A stretch of DNA of 64,000 nt, taken from contig NZ_CP117167.1 in the NCBI RefSeq assembly GCF_028596025.1, positions 5,518,001-5,582,000 on the forward strand, given 5' to 3'. Below the pieces are notes generated by a model. The model saw only the letters and a list, made by a program, of their open reading frames with translations, searched no databases and was not told where the DNA came from. Below are positions 50,314-59,080 of the stretch, one piece after another. The translations under genes were made by a program, and so were the position numbers. How positions within the stretch are numbered: position 1 is the stretch's first letter; each line of letters opens with the position of its first letter. The DNA comes from Mucilaginibacter jinjuensis (GTDB lineage Bacteria; Bacteroidota; Bacteroidia; Sphingobacteriales; Sphingobacteriaceae).

Positions 50314-51774
50314 ATGAAACAAAGCCTATTTGTTTACAACACTTTAACACGTAAAAAAGAAGAGTTTATACCGCTAAACGCCCCACACGTGGGTATGTAT
50401 GTTTGCGGACCAACGGTTTACAGCGATGTGCACCTGGGCAATTGCCGTACCTATATCTCGTTCGATTTGATATTTCGTTACCTTAACCACCTGGGTTACA
50501 AGGTGCGTTATGTGCGTAATATTACCGATGCAGGCCATTTGGAAGACGACTCTGATACCGGCGAGGACAAAATCTCTAAAAAAGCAAAAATTGCCAAAGT
50601 AGAGCCGATGGAAATTGCCCAGAAATATACTGTGGGTTTCCGTGAGGTATTGGGTATTTTTAATACCCTGCCGCCAAGTATTGAGCCTACTGCTACTGGA
50701 CATATTATTGAGCAGATTGAACTGGTGAAAGCCATGCTGGCCAACGGTTCTGCCTATGAGGTTGATGGGTCGATCTACTTCGACGTTGAAAAGTACAATC
50801 AGAATCACGATTACGGCATACTAAGCGGCCGTAACCTGGAGGATATGCTGAACAATACCAGAAGCCTCGGCGGACAGGATGAGAAGCACGGCAAGCTTGA
50901 TTTCGCGCTTTGGATTAAAGCCAAACCAGAGCACCTAATGAAATGGCCTTCGCCCTGGGGGCTGGGTTTCCCGGGATGGCATTTGGAGTGCTCGGCGATG
51001 AGCCATAAATATTTGGGCGACCAGTTTGATATTCATGGCGGCGGTTTAGATCTGGTGCCTACGCACCATACCAACGAAATTGCCCAGAACGAAGCATGCT
51101 TTAACAGAACGCCTGCGCGTTACTGGATCCATACTAATATGCTAACGGTTAACGGCCAGAAAATGTCGAAATCGTTAGGTAATAGTTTCTTGCCTCATGA
51201 GTTGTTTACAGGCGATAACCACATCCTCAATAAAGGCTACAGCCCGATGACGGTGCGTTTCTTTATGCTGCAGGCACATTACCGCAGTACTTTAGATTTT
51301 GGTAATGAAGCTATGGAGGCATCAGAAAAAGGCTTTAAACGCCTGATGAATGCCTTTAGCTTATTGGATGGATTAAAAGCATCGGCCACAACAGAAGTGG
51401 AGATTGCCCCATTGCGCGATCGTTGCTACGAAGCACTGAACGATGATTTTAACAGCCCGGTTCTAATCGCCGAACTGTTTGAGGCATCGCGTATCATCAA
51501 CTCGGTACATGATGGCAAAATGGCGATTGATGCAGATAACCTGCAACAATTAAAAGACCTGATGAATGTTTTTGTGACCGAAATACTAGGCCTTAAAAAC
51601 GAACAGGCCTCGACAGATGAGCTTCCAAAAGTGGTTGACTTTATTGTAAACCTGCGCAACGAGGCTAAAACAAATCGTGATTATGCCACATCTGATAAAA
51701 TACGTGATGGCCTGCAGAAAATAGGCATCCAGCTTAAAGACAGCAAGGAAGGCACCACCTGGACTAAAATATAA
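50314..51774 (+). CDS. cysS: Cysteinyl-tRNA synthetase
   Basis: From the ATG at 50314 (MKQSLFVYNTLTRKKEEF) the product has 486 residues, normal for CysRS. The zinc Cys31 is in MYVCGPTVYSDVHLGN, with the HIGH-type motif HLGN at 40-43 and the KMSKS loop in GQKMSKSLGNSF. It charges tRNA-Cys. An upstream TTG at 50305 lies inside the -7 box and is rejected as start. It ends two bases before the convergent gene at 51777. Confidence 0.97.
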   Translation: MKQSLFVYNTLTRKKEEFIPLNAPHVGMYVCGPTVYSDVHLGNCRTYISFDLIFRYLNHLGYKVRYVRNITDAGHLEDDSDTGEDKISKKAKIAKVEPMEIAQKYTVGFREVLGIFNTLPPSIEPTATGHIIEQIELVKAMLANGSAYEVDGSIYFDVEKYNQNHDYGILSGRNLEDMLNNTRSLGGQDEKHGKLDFALWIKAKPEHLMKWPSPWGLGFPGWHLECSAMSHKYLGDQFDIHGGGLDLVPTHHTNEIAQNEACFNRTPARYWIHTNMLTVNGQKMSKSLGNSFLPHELFTGDNHILNKGYSPMTVRFFMLQAHYRSTLDFGNEAMEASEKGFKRLMNAFSLLDGLKASATTEVEIAPLRDRCYEALNDDFNSPVLIAELFEASRIINSVHDGKMAIDADNLQQLKDLMNVFVTEILGLKNEQASTDELPKVVDFIVNLRNEAKTNRDYATSDKIRDGLQKIGIQLKDSKEGTTWTKI

Positions 51775-51776
51775 CC

Positions 51777-52454
51777 CTAAAGCGTGTTATAATAATTAAA
51801 CACCTTAACCAAAGCGGTATCATCTTTTATATTAATAGCATTACTGTTAATATAAGAGGATACCGCTTCTTTTTTATCGGCAAATAATTCGAGTATAGCT
51901 TCTTTATTTCGCTTTAGCGGGACAACACTGTTATTAGTGTAAACATAGTACCCGTTTGCATCCTGAAAGTTTTTATATACAACAGGGTTGTTATACTCTG
52001 TTTTTTCGTGAATTATTTTTTGATAATGTTTAAGCAAAGTTACCTTCCCTTTGCTTAAAACCTGGTAATAAGACTGTGGTGTTAAATCGCCCGTTGCCGG
52101 GAAACCCTTTGCAAACACAATTGAACTGGTAGACATGAGGGTGAATGTCTTAATATTATCCTTAAACAACTGCGGTTCATCGTTTTCATCGTAAACAAAC
52201 AGCAGGTTATTAGTGTAAGCATCATATTTTAACTTCAGCTTATCGAAACGCTTGCCATCAGTTGTTTCTACTACCCCGGGTAACCAGTTTTTAAAAATAT
52301 AGGGATCACCATCTATATCCTCAAGTGCTTTTTTGTAAAATGCAATACCGTGCGAATCCGTGTAAACATCCAGGCCTAAATCTTGCGAATGGGCAGCTGT
52401 AAAACTAAAAATGAAGCAAATCAGTATAATGAATTTTGATACGTATTGTTGCAT
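51777..52454 (-). CDS. Hypothetical exported protein
   Basis: The 225-residue product has a signal peptide (about 1-23, FIFSFTAAHSQ). The mature part (GDPYIFKNWLPGVVETTDGK, then LKLKYDAYTNNLLF) resembles Bacteroidota proteins of unknown function that describe a surface or plug-like beta domain. No motif is recognised. It converges on cysS with a 2-nt gap and is divergent from the NTF2-like gene. Confidence 0.7.
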   Translation of the reverse strand: MQQYVSKFIILICFIFSFTAAHSQDLGLDVYTDSHGIAFYKKALEDIDGDPYIFKNWLPGVVETTDGKRFDKLKLKYDAYTNNLLFVYDENDEPQLFKDNIKTFTLMSTSSIVFAKGFPATGDLTPQSYYQVLSKGKVTLLKHYQKIIHEKTEYNNPVVYKNFQDANGYYVYTNNSVVPLKRNKEAILELFADKKEAVSSYINSNAINIKDDTALVKVFNYYNTL

Positions 52455-52757
52455 ATAAGATGGGTGTAAAATAAAATTTATAGCCCTGTGTTACAGGCTC
52501 GCTGTAGTGGTATCCTAATATAAGGCACTAATTTTAAAAACCAAAATTGCAAACCACTTGTATAAACCATACAATTTAATTGAGGTGGCATGTAAAAATT
52601 ACCCCGGATTACATAAAACTCACGATACGCTTAATAATCAACTCTTTATATATAAAACATTCAAAATATATAATAATTAATTAGGTTTTAAGTTTATCAC
52701 TTTACTATCATTGCATTACATAATACAACTATATCTAATATCACTTCTCAATCAGAT
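52455..52757. promoter_or_regulatory. Divergent AT-rich spacer
   Basis: This spacer between divergent genes is strongly AT-rich from 52600 to 52740 and probably holds both promoters. No clear consensus box, repeat or small gene was found. Confidence 0.35.
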
Positions 52758-53630
52758 ATGAAATTTAATAAACTACCCACACTTATTATAGCATTTAGCT
52801 GTTACGGGCTTACCGTACTGGCACAACAAAAAACAGCCCAGGTACAAACGGTTATAACTGCCGAAGACAACTTTAATAAACTGGTAGCCAAAAAAGGCAT
52901 CAAAGACGGCTTTTTAGCTGTTGCAGATGTAGAAGGTATTGTATTTAAACCAGAAGCCGTTAATATTAATGAGTTTTACAGCAAGGTTGACAGACAGCCG
53001 GGCACGCTAACATGGGTACCTAAATATGCCCGTATATCATCTGCCGGCGACCTGGCCTTTACAGCCGGCCCTTACGTTTATCAGAATGGTAAAAACGACG
53101 AGGATAAGGTATATGGCGATTATGTATCTATCTGGCGTACTGATGCCGATAATAAATTAAAGTTATTGGTTGATCTTGGCGTACAACACCCGGAGCCTGA
53201 CCACGAGGCTACAACCGATTTTAAAGAACCGGAAGCCCCTAAATCAACACCGAGTAAAGACCCGTTTTTAGGAAAAGGCATTATTGTAAACACCGATAAA
53301 ACCTTTAACCATACGCTCGATATTTCGGCCCTGGCTACTTACAAAGAGTTTTTTAGCTCAGAAGGTCGCTTTTATTTCCCTGGTTTTCAGCCCATTGTTG
53401 GGGTTGATAAAACCATGAAGTTTTTAAACAACGAAGGTATCAGCATTACTGCCGAAACCGTAAACGCAGGCCGGTCAAGCAGTGGCGACCTGGCTTACAG
53501 CTATGGCAAAGCCCGCATTAAAAAAGGCAACATTGTAAGTAACTACAGCTATGTACGCATCTGGCAACCAGACGCCAACCACCGCTGGAACATTGTACTC
53601 GAAATATTTTCGGCCATAGAGAACGAATAA
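52758..53630 (+). CDS. Exported protein with two NTF2-like domains
   Basis: The 290-residue product has a signal peptide (about 1-22, CYGLTVLAQQ) and two related NTF2/SnoaL-like halves. Half 1 contains SSAGDLAFTAGPYVYQNG and YGDYVSIWRTDADNKLKLLV; half 2 contains SSSGDLAYSYGKARIKKG and YSYVRIWQPDANHRWNIVLE. The matching GDLA and IW(R/Q)xDA motifs show internal duplication. NTF2-like folds can be enzymes or binding proteins; the function here is unknown. A terminator follows. Confidence 0.78.
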   Translation: MKFNKLPTLIIAFSCYGLTVLAQQKTAQVQTVITAEDNFNKLVAKKGIKDGFLAVADVEGIVFKPEAVNINEFYSKVDRQPGTLTWVPKYARISSAGDLAFTAGPYVYQNGKNDEDKVYGDYVSIWRTDADNKLKLLVDLGVQHPEPDHEATTDFKEPEAPKSTPSKDPFLGKGIIVNTDKTFNHTLDISALATYKEFFSSEGRFYFPGFQPIVGVDKTMKFLNNEGISITAETVNAGRSSSGDLAYSYGKARIKKGNIVSNYSYVRIWQPDANHRWNIVLEIFSAIENE

Positions 53631-53683
53631 TGTGCTGATGTGTGAATATGCAGATGTGCAGATTTTAAAACACCTCAATAAAA

Positions 53684-53720
53684 TAAAAAGGCCTCAGCAA
53701 AATTTGCTGAGGCCTTTTTA
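53684..53720 (+). terminator. Terminator of the NTF2-like gene
   Basis: 18-bp arms (TAAAAAGGCCTCAGCAAA at 53684-53701 and complement at 53703-53720) form a long stem ending in a T-rich run; it could act in both directions. Confidence 0.88.
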
Positions 53721-53738
53721 TTTTAGCGTTGTTGATGT

Positions 53739-53845
53739 CCCGATTCCTGGCTCTCTATTCCTGATTCCCTTCTTCGGATCCAACTCTTGGTTCTTGTCTC
53801 TTGTTTCTTGCCCCTCTTCTACTCCCCTTCAGGGGGCTGGGGGGC
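53739..53845. repeat. Family E pyrimidine tract, copy 8 (extended)
   Basis: About 80 nt of C/T-rich sequence contain CCGATTCCTGGCTCTCTATT and later GGTTCTTGTCTCTTGTTTCT units, then a C/G-rich CCCCTTCAGGGGGCTGGGGG stretch before the next gene. It is the longest tract of this family in the window. Confidence 0.6.
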
Positions 53846-54328
53846 TTATTTCTTCATCTCTTCCTTAATCGCCCGCAAAAATTCATTACAGTGTTGTGAG
53901 CCGATAATGTAAAGCAAACCATCACGGTCGGTAAGATGGATGGCATCATTCCCAGCAGTAAAAAAGCGGATAGTACCTTTTTTATGCAGGTTATAAACCG
54001 GGTTGTTAAACAGGTAACGGCTATAGGTGCCGGTTTCTACTTTTACAATACTGTTCAGGTCTATTTTAACCAGGCGGCTGGTCCAAAGGCCATCCAACAA
54101 AATGCTTTTATTAATTACCCGGGTGCGGAAATGCAGCATAAACCCCATGATGATAGAGATGATCACAATACCGAAGCCCACCACTACCAGCAGATCGCCG
54201 TTACGTTCGCGTTCGTCGGTAAAAAAGTAAACCGCAAAACAAATGAGGGCCAGCATCAGCCTTATGGTAACTGGTATCCACTCGCGTCCAAGATATTGCT
54301 TTTCGGTAAAAACGGGTTTATCGGCCAT
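53846..54328 (-). CDS. Hypothetical membrane protein, PH-like
   Basis: The 160-residue protein has two membrane helices (about 20-36 and 46-64) followed by a beta-rich part (INKSILLDGLWTSRLVKIDL and onward) that resembles bacterial PH domains. No function is recognised. Its ATG overlaps the last base of the tilS stop codon, so the two are co-translated. Confidence 0.7.
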   Translation of the reverse strand: MADKPVFTEKQYLGREWIPVTIRLMLALICFAVYFFTDERERNGDLLVVVGFGIVIISIIMGFMLHFRTRVINKSILLDGLWTSRLVKIDLNSIVKVETGTYSRYLFNNPVYNLHKKGTIRFFTAGNDAIHLTDRDGLLYIIGSQHCNEFLRAIKEEMKK

Positions 54329-55668
54329 TATAATTCTGTTAGTTCGAAGATAGAAATTTTTTTAGTTCCCGGAGTTATTTTATACCTGTTATCAACCCTA
54401 AAGCCTGCCACCCAAATAATATCACCATTACCATTAACCAGCACCGGGACCTGGCTTTTACGATGCACCGGCACTTTTTGCCCGATGAAAAAGTCACTTA
54501 GCTTTTTGCGCGTTTTCATCCCCAGCGGGTAAAAATAATCCCCCAGCTGCCAGGTACGGATGCTTAGGGGATAGTTCAACAGCGCCGCATCAACAGCAGC
54601 AATATTAAGGTTATTAACGATCTCGTAAGGCGGTATGGTATGCGTTATGGTAAACTGGCTGTTACCAAATTGGCTCCGGTCAGTTTGTTCATCTATCGTA
54701 GCGGTAAGATTTTGTTCTGTTTGTGCCGGACTGATAATCACCTTGTCCCTGTCTAAAATCAGGTTCCAGTCTGTAGCCTCAAATTTTCGCCCCGCATGTT
54801 TACCAAGCGAATCAATCAGGTCATTCACACTCGTTACATTAAAGCCGAATGGTTTCAGCAGGCCAAAAATGAGCAACTGTTGTGGCTTTAATTTTTGAAG
54901 TTCGCTAATCGGGATCTGGATTTCCTGCAGATGTTTAACGAATAGCTTCGACCTTAAATCTTCCAGTTGCATTTCGAATAATTCTTCCAGCTCGGCAAAA
55001 TGCTGCAGATGCTCCTGGAAAGTATTTTCGAGATTGGGGTTTAGTTCTTTGAGTTTCGGCACCACTTCATGCCGGATTTTGTTTCGTGCATATTTAACCG
55101 ATGCGTTAGAGCTGTCTTCCACATAGTCAATTTTTTCAGCCTTAACTATTGCAATCACCTCCTCGCGCGATAAAAACAACAGCGGCCTCACCAAATTTCC
55201 AACCTTCGGCCTGATGCCATGCAGGCCGGCAATCCCGGTACCGCGGGTAAGGTTCAACAATATCGTCTCAATCGTATCGTTCTGATGGTGAGCCAATGCA
55301 ATCACATCAAACCCCAACTGTAGCCTTAATTCTTCGAACCACGTATAACGCATATCGCGCGCAGCCATTTGTATAGATATTTTGTGTGTGGTGGCATAAG
55401 TTGTAGTATCGAAGTTAATGGTATGGAAAGGTACGTTAAGATCGGCGGCCAGTTGTTGGCAAAAGGCTTGGTCGCGCAGGGCTTCATCGCCCCGGAGTTG
55501 AAAATTGCAATGGGCAATAACAAAATCGTGCCTTGCTGCATGCAGCAAACGGGCCATTAATACCGAATCCATGCCACCGCTTACGGCCGCAATTATTTTT
55601 GTTTGCCGTGCAAACAAGCTGTTTTGTTGGGCAAAGGCATTAAAAAGGGCAAGTGGTAGCATGCTCAA
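54328..55668 (-). CDS. tilS: tRNA(Ile)-lysidine synthase
   Basis: The 446-residue TilS modifies C34 of the AUA-reading tRNA-Ile to lysidine. The ATP-binding P-loop is AVSGGMDSVLMARLL (from residue 29), followed by AHCNFQLRGDEA and the ALAHHQNDTIETILLNL motif. The C-terminal TilS domain is present (LPLGMKTRKKLSDFFIGQKV). It is divergent from the OstA-like gene. Confidence 0.96.
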   Translation of the reverse strand: MSMLPLALFNAFAQQNSLFARQTKIIAAVSGGMDSVLMARLLHAARHDFVIAHCNFQLRGDEALRDQAFCQQLAADLNVPFHTINFDTTTYATTHKISIQMAARDMRYTWFEELRLQLGFDVIALAHHQNDTIETILLNLTRGTGIAGLHGIRPKVGNLVRPLLFLSREEVIAIVKAEKIDYVEDSSNASVKYARNKIRHEVVPKLKELNPNLENTFQEHLQHFAELEELFEMQLEDLRSKLFVKHLQEIQIPISELQKLKPQQLLIFGLLKPFGFNVTSVNDLIDSLGKHAGRKFEATDWNLILDRDKVIISPAQTEQNLTATIDEQTDRSQFGNSQFTITHTIPPYEIVNNLNIAAVDAALLNYPLSIRTWQLGDYFYPLGMKTRKKLSDFFIGQKVPVHRKSQVPVLVNGNGDIIWVAGFRVDNRYKITPGTKKISIFELTEL

Positions 55669-55701
55669 AATTATTTAATTTAATAACCGCAACCAAAAAA
55701 G

Positions 55702-55709
55702 TAATTTTG
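55702..55709 (+). promoter_or_regulatory. -7 box touching the start of the OstA-like gene
   Basis: TAATTTTG fits the consensus; four bases later comes the GTG start at 55714. If used, the mRNA would be leaderless. No clear -33 element. Confidence 0.5.
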
Positions 55710-55713
55710 TACT

Positions 55714-58353
55714 GTGATAAGATACGTGTTAATCTGTTTATTACTGTTTGTTGGGCTTGATGGAATATGCCAACCTAAGCCCCAGCCTAAAAAAGCCTCG
55801 GTAGTGAACCTTATTTCTTCTGAACGGAGCCAGGGTATTAAACGCAATGGCGCCGATGTAATTAAAGTATACCACGGTGTTTTTAAGCAGGATTATTCGA
55901 TCCTGCGGTCAGACAGTGCTTACTTTTACCCGGCCATCAACTCTTTCGATGCCTTTGGCCATGTGAACATCAACCAGGGCGATACGCTGAATATCTATTC
56001 GGACAAGCTGAACTACAACGGTAATACCCATGTTGCCCTGCTTACAGATAATGTTAAAATGGTGGATAAAGATGCTACGCTTACCACCAATTACCTTACC
56101 TATAATACTGCAACCCGCATTGGCACCTATACAGGCGGCGGTAAACTGGTTAATAAGGAGAATACACTTACCAGCATTAATGGCTATTACTTCGCTTACT
56201 CGCGCGATTCATATTTTAGGTACAATGCCGTATTAACCACGGTTGATGCCATTATTAAAACCGATACGCTACGCTATAATACCGGTAGCCGTATCGCTTA
56301 CTTCTATGGCCCCACACATATTTATGGTAAAAAGAACAAAGATACCCTGTATACCGAAAACGGAACGTACAACACGGTTACAGAGCAGGCAGCCTTCGGC
56401 AAAAACAATTTATATACTCAAAACACCAAATCATTAAAAGGCGACAGTTTATTTTACGACAGGCTGAAAGGCTACGGCCGTGCAGTAAAAAATGTGGTAT
56501 TTAATGATAACGAGCAAAAAATAACCTTACACGGTCAGCTCGGCACTTATTATCAGAACCCAGAGCGAACCGTAGTAACACAAAACCCCTGGGTAACCAT
56601 TGTAACCGAAGAAAAAGACACGACGAAAACAGATAGTGCGGCATCCAAACCCGCGGCGAAAGTTAAAGGCGATAAAGATAAACCAACGCTAAAGCTCGCA
56701 GCTAATACAAAACCGGTAGCGGATGTTACCCAGGTTAAAAGTACCGATACTAAAAACGCTGTACCACCCGGCACGCCACTTAAAGGGGATATACCCAAAA
56801 CTGTTGCAGATACTTCGTCCATAAAACCGCCTACCAAAAAAGATACTACAATTAAGGTAAGTACCGTTACTTCTCCCGTTAAAGATACGGCAAGTATTAA
56901 GGCCAATAATAAGCCGAAAGTTGAACCCGCTAAACCTGTTACAGGGAAAGACAGTGTGGTTGCTACAAAAAAAGATAACAAGAAAAATAAAGACACCAAA
57001 ACTGCTGAAGTAAAACCTGCTACTAAAGATACTATTGCAGCCCGTACCAAGCGCGATACCATTTACATGGTGGCCGATACGCTGGAAACCCGCGTAATGA
57101 CCTTCAAGGCTTTAAAAGAAATGCAGGAGGCCCATCGCCTGGCATCTATTATCGATACATCGGCAGCGGGGCTGGCCAAGCGGGCAGCAAGAAATAAAAA
57201 GCCATCTAAATTTTTAGAAATTACACCGCCTAAGTTGATGCCCGATACCAGCTACAGGCATAGCGATTTCTTTGGTCCGCCGAGAAAAACCCCTGTACGG
57301 GTTGTAAAAAAGACACCGCCTAAATCTGGTGGTAAAGAGCCGTCGCCAAACGATAAAAAAGCAGCAGTGAAAGCGACAGTCGATTCGGTTAACCTGGCGG
57401 TCAAACCATTGGTATTGAGTGACACTTCACGCATCCGGATCCTGTTCGGGCACCATAATGCCAAAATTTACAAGTCGGATTTGCAGGCCAAGGCCGATTC
57501 TATCTTCTATAGTTCCAGCGACTCCACTATTCGCTGCTATGTAAACCCCATCATTTGGGCCGAAGGTTCGCAGATGAGCGGGGATACACTGTATCTGCAG
57601 ATGAAGAATAAGAAGCTGGACAATATGGACATCTTCTATAATTCATTTATTGTGAATGTGGAGGATAACGATACCACCCACTTTAACCAGGTTGCCGGTA
57701 AAAAAATGCGGGGCTTTTTCACTAATGATAAGCTAAGCCGCATGTTTGTAGACGGTAATGCTGAGCGCATCTATTTTTCGAGGGATAGCCTTAAAAAAGT
57801 GGATGGCATGTACCGCTCGTTATCCAGTCGAATACGTGCTAACTTTAAGGATAACAAGATCTCTAACGTGCTTGATATTGTAAAAACAGAGCACCGGTAC
57901 GGCCCGCCAGCTAAGTTTACCGAGGATGAAAAAATATTAAAAGGCTTTATCTGGAAGCCAAAAGAACGGCCGTTATCTAAAGAACAGATTATCCCCGAAC
58001 TGGATAAAACAGGTAAATACAAGCACCCAACAGCTAAGCCACCAGCAAAAGGCAAAACCACAGGCCCGCCGCCTGTGAAAGGATTGCCAGGGAGCCTTGC
58101 CGGGAAAGATTCGCTGTTAAATAAACTAATGACCCAACCCGGAGCCAAAGGTGTAAAAGATAGCCTGAATAACCTGATGAAGCAACCCGGCAGCAAAGCC
58201 ATAAAGGATACGCTTATTAACAAAGCGATTAAACAATCGGGAAAGGTTAATTTAAAGGATACTACCTTGTTGTTGAAGCAACCGGCTATTAAATCGGCTA
58301 AGGATTCTGTTCTGAAGAAGATTCCGGCTAAGGTTGATACGGTAAAGCATTAG
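55714..58353 (+). CDS. OstA-like (LptA/LptD N-terminal type) protein with Lys/Thr/Asp-rich linker
   Basis: The 879-residue product has a signal peptide (MIRYVLICLLLFVGLDGICQ), so the GTG start is credible. Residues about 45-300 are an OstA-like beta-jellyroll domain (repeated strands such as YNTATRIGTYTGGGKL). A low-complexity linker (about 305-460) rich in KDT, KPV and similar units follows. A second OstA-like segment spans about 560-740, and a repetitive Pro/Lys tail runs to the end. OstA-fold proteins bind and move lipopolysaccharide across the periplasm; this two-domain form is characteristic of Bacteroidota and its exact role is unproven. Confidence 0.88.
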   Translation: MIRYVLICLLLFVGLDGICQPKPQPKKASVVNLISSERSQGIKRNGADVIKVYHGVFKQDYSILRSDSAYFYPAINSFDAFGHVNINQGDTLNIYSDKLNYNGNTHVALLTDNVKMVDKDATLTTNYLTYNTATRIGTYTGGGKLVNKENTLTSINGYYFAYSRDSYFRYNAVLTTVDAIIKTDTLRYNTGSRIAYFYGPTHIYGKKNKDTLYTENGTYNTVTEQAAFGKNNLYTQNTKSLKGDSLFYDRLKGYGRAVKNVVFNDNEQKITLHGQLGTYYQNPERTVVTQNPWVTIVTEEKDTTKTDSAASKPAAKVKGDKDKPTLKLAANTKPVADVTQVKSTDTKNAVPPGTPLKGDIPKTVADTSSIKPPTKKDTTIKVSTVTSPVKDTASIKANNKPKVEPAKPVTGKDSVVATKKDNKKNKDTKTAEVKPATKDTIAARTKRDTIYMVADTLETRVMTFKALKEMQEAHRLASIIDTSAAGLAKRAARNKKPSKFLEITPPKLMPDTSYRHSDFFGPPRKTPVRVVKKTPPKSGGKEPSPNDKKAAVKATVDSVNLAVKPLVLSDTSRIRILFGHHNAKIYKSDLQAKADSIFYSSSDSTIRCYVNPIIWAEGSQMSGDTLYLQMKNKKLDNMDIFYNSFIVNVEDNDTTHFNQVAGKKMRGFFTNDKLSRMFVDGNAERIYFSRDSLKKVDGMYRSLSSRIRANFKDNKISNVLDIVKTEHRYGPPAKFTEDEKILKGFIWKPKERPLSKEQIIPELDKTGKYKHPTAKPPAKGKTTGPPPVKGLPGSLAGKDSLLNKLMTQPGAKGVKDSLNNLMKQPGSKAIKDTLINKAIKQSGKVNLKDTTLLLKQPAIKSAKDSVLKKIPAKVDTVKH

Positions 58354-58667
58354 TGGAGAAGAGAGGCATTGCGAGCGATAGCGAAGCAATCTCAGACCGA
58401 CAGGTTACAGACTTTAATAACGCAGAAGTCATTATGAATGTATTGTGCTATTATTAAAGTCAGTCCCGCTCAATCGCCGCGGGTTGGCTGTTACTTTTGG
58501 CTTGATCCAAAAGTAACCAAAAGATCAAGACGCAAAAAAGCTCCACCGCACATATCCACTACACGGCCCCGCTTTTGCGTCTGGGCCACCGCTTCTTTTG
58601 ATTGTACTACTTAATACGGTCTTTGTTCTTGTTTCTTGGCTCTCGATTCTTGCTTCTCTTCTAACGT
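58354..58667. repeat. Inverted partial copy of the composite repeat
   Basis: 58367-58400 is a family A/composite tail in inverted orientation (GCAATCTCAGACCGA). 58459-58500 carries AGTCCCGCTCAATCGCCGCG followed by GTTACTTTTGG, the complement of the tail of the composite repeat. A family E tract lies at 58623-58662. The neighbouring direct copy (58668 onward) is in opposite orientation, so the two face each other around the IS110 insertion. No gene is seen. Confidence 0.7.
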
Positions 58668-58863
58668 CGGCAAACAGCTTCGGCCAAAAGCGGGCAGAAC
58701 AATGACGGCCAGAGCGCCGGAAAGAGGCATTGGAGATTTGCAGAAGAGCTGGCCTGAGCGAACGTTAGTGGGGCAAAAGATCCCGGCCTGTGTTGTTCTG
58801 TACGCTTGTGCGGCATGGGTATGTGCGTAAAGAAGCCTTTTGCCGATGAGCCTTTTGGTTACT
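58668..58863. repeat. Composite dispersed repeat, left part interrupted by IS110
   Basis: Matches 49891 to about 50085 of the uninterrupted copy (first 30 nt identical). It stops at GGTTACT, where the IS110 element begins. The right part resumes at 60219. Confidence 0.8.
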
Positions 58864-59080
58864 CCTATGTTTGTATTCTAATTAAGTGAAGAAGAGTGAG
58901 AGCAGGTTTGGTTACAAACAGCAATTACAAGCATGTTCACACAAAGATACTGCCTCCTCTTTTTTGCCTTTTAGCGTCTGAACAGAATGTAAGGCGTATG
59001 GTATATCTATACAGCCAGTATATCCACCAGGAGAAAAGACGAAGGAAGGTTATCACTTAAGGTTTAAACTTAGCGAACAC
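58864..59080 (+). ncRNA. Candidate IS110 bridge RNA
   Basis: The non-coding leader of the element contains four guide-like segments in order. TTTGGTTAC (58907-58915) equals the left target flank 58854-58862. CACAAAG (58940-58946) is the complement of the right target CTTTGTG (60217-60223). ACAGAAT (58982-58988) equals the right element end preceding its CT (60210-60216). AGGAG (59029-59033) is the complement of CTCCT at the left end (58862-58866). This is the order and sense known for IS110 bridge RNAs: target loop first, then donor loop. RNA ends and folding are not determined. Confidence 0.7.
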
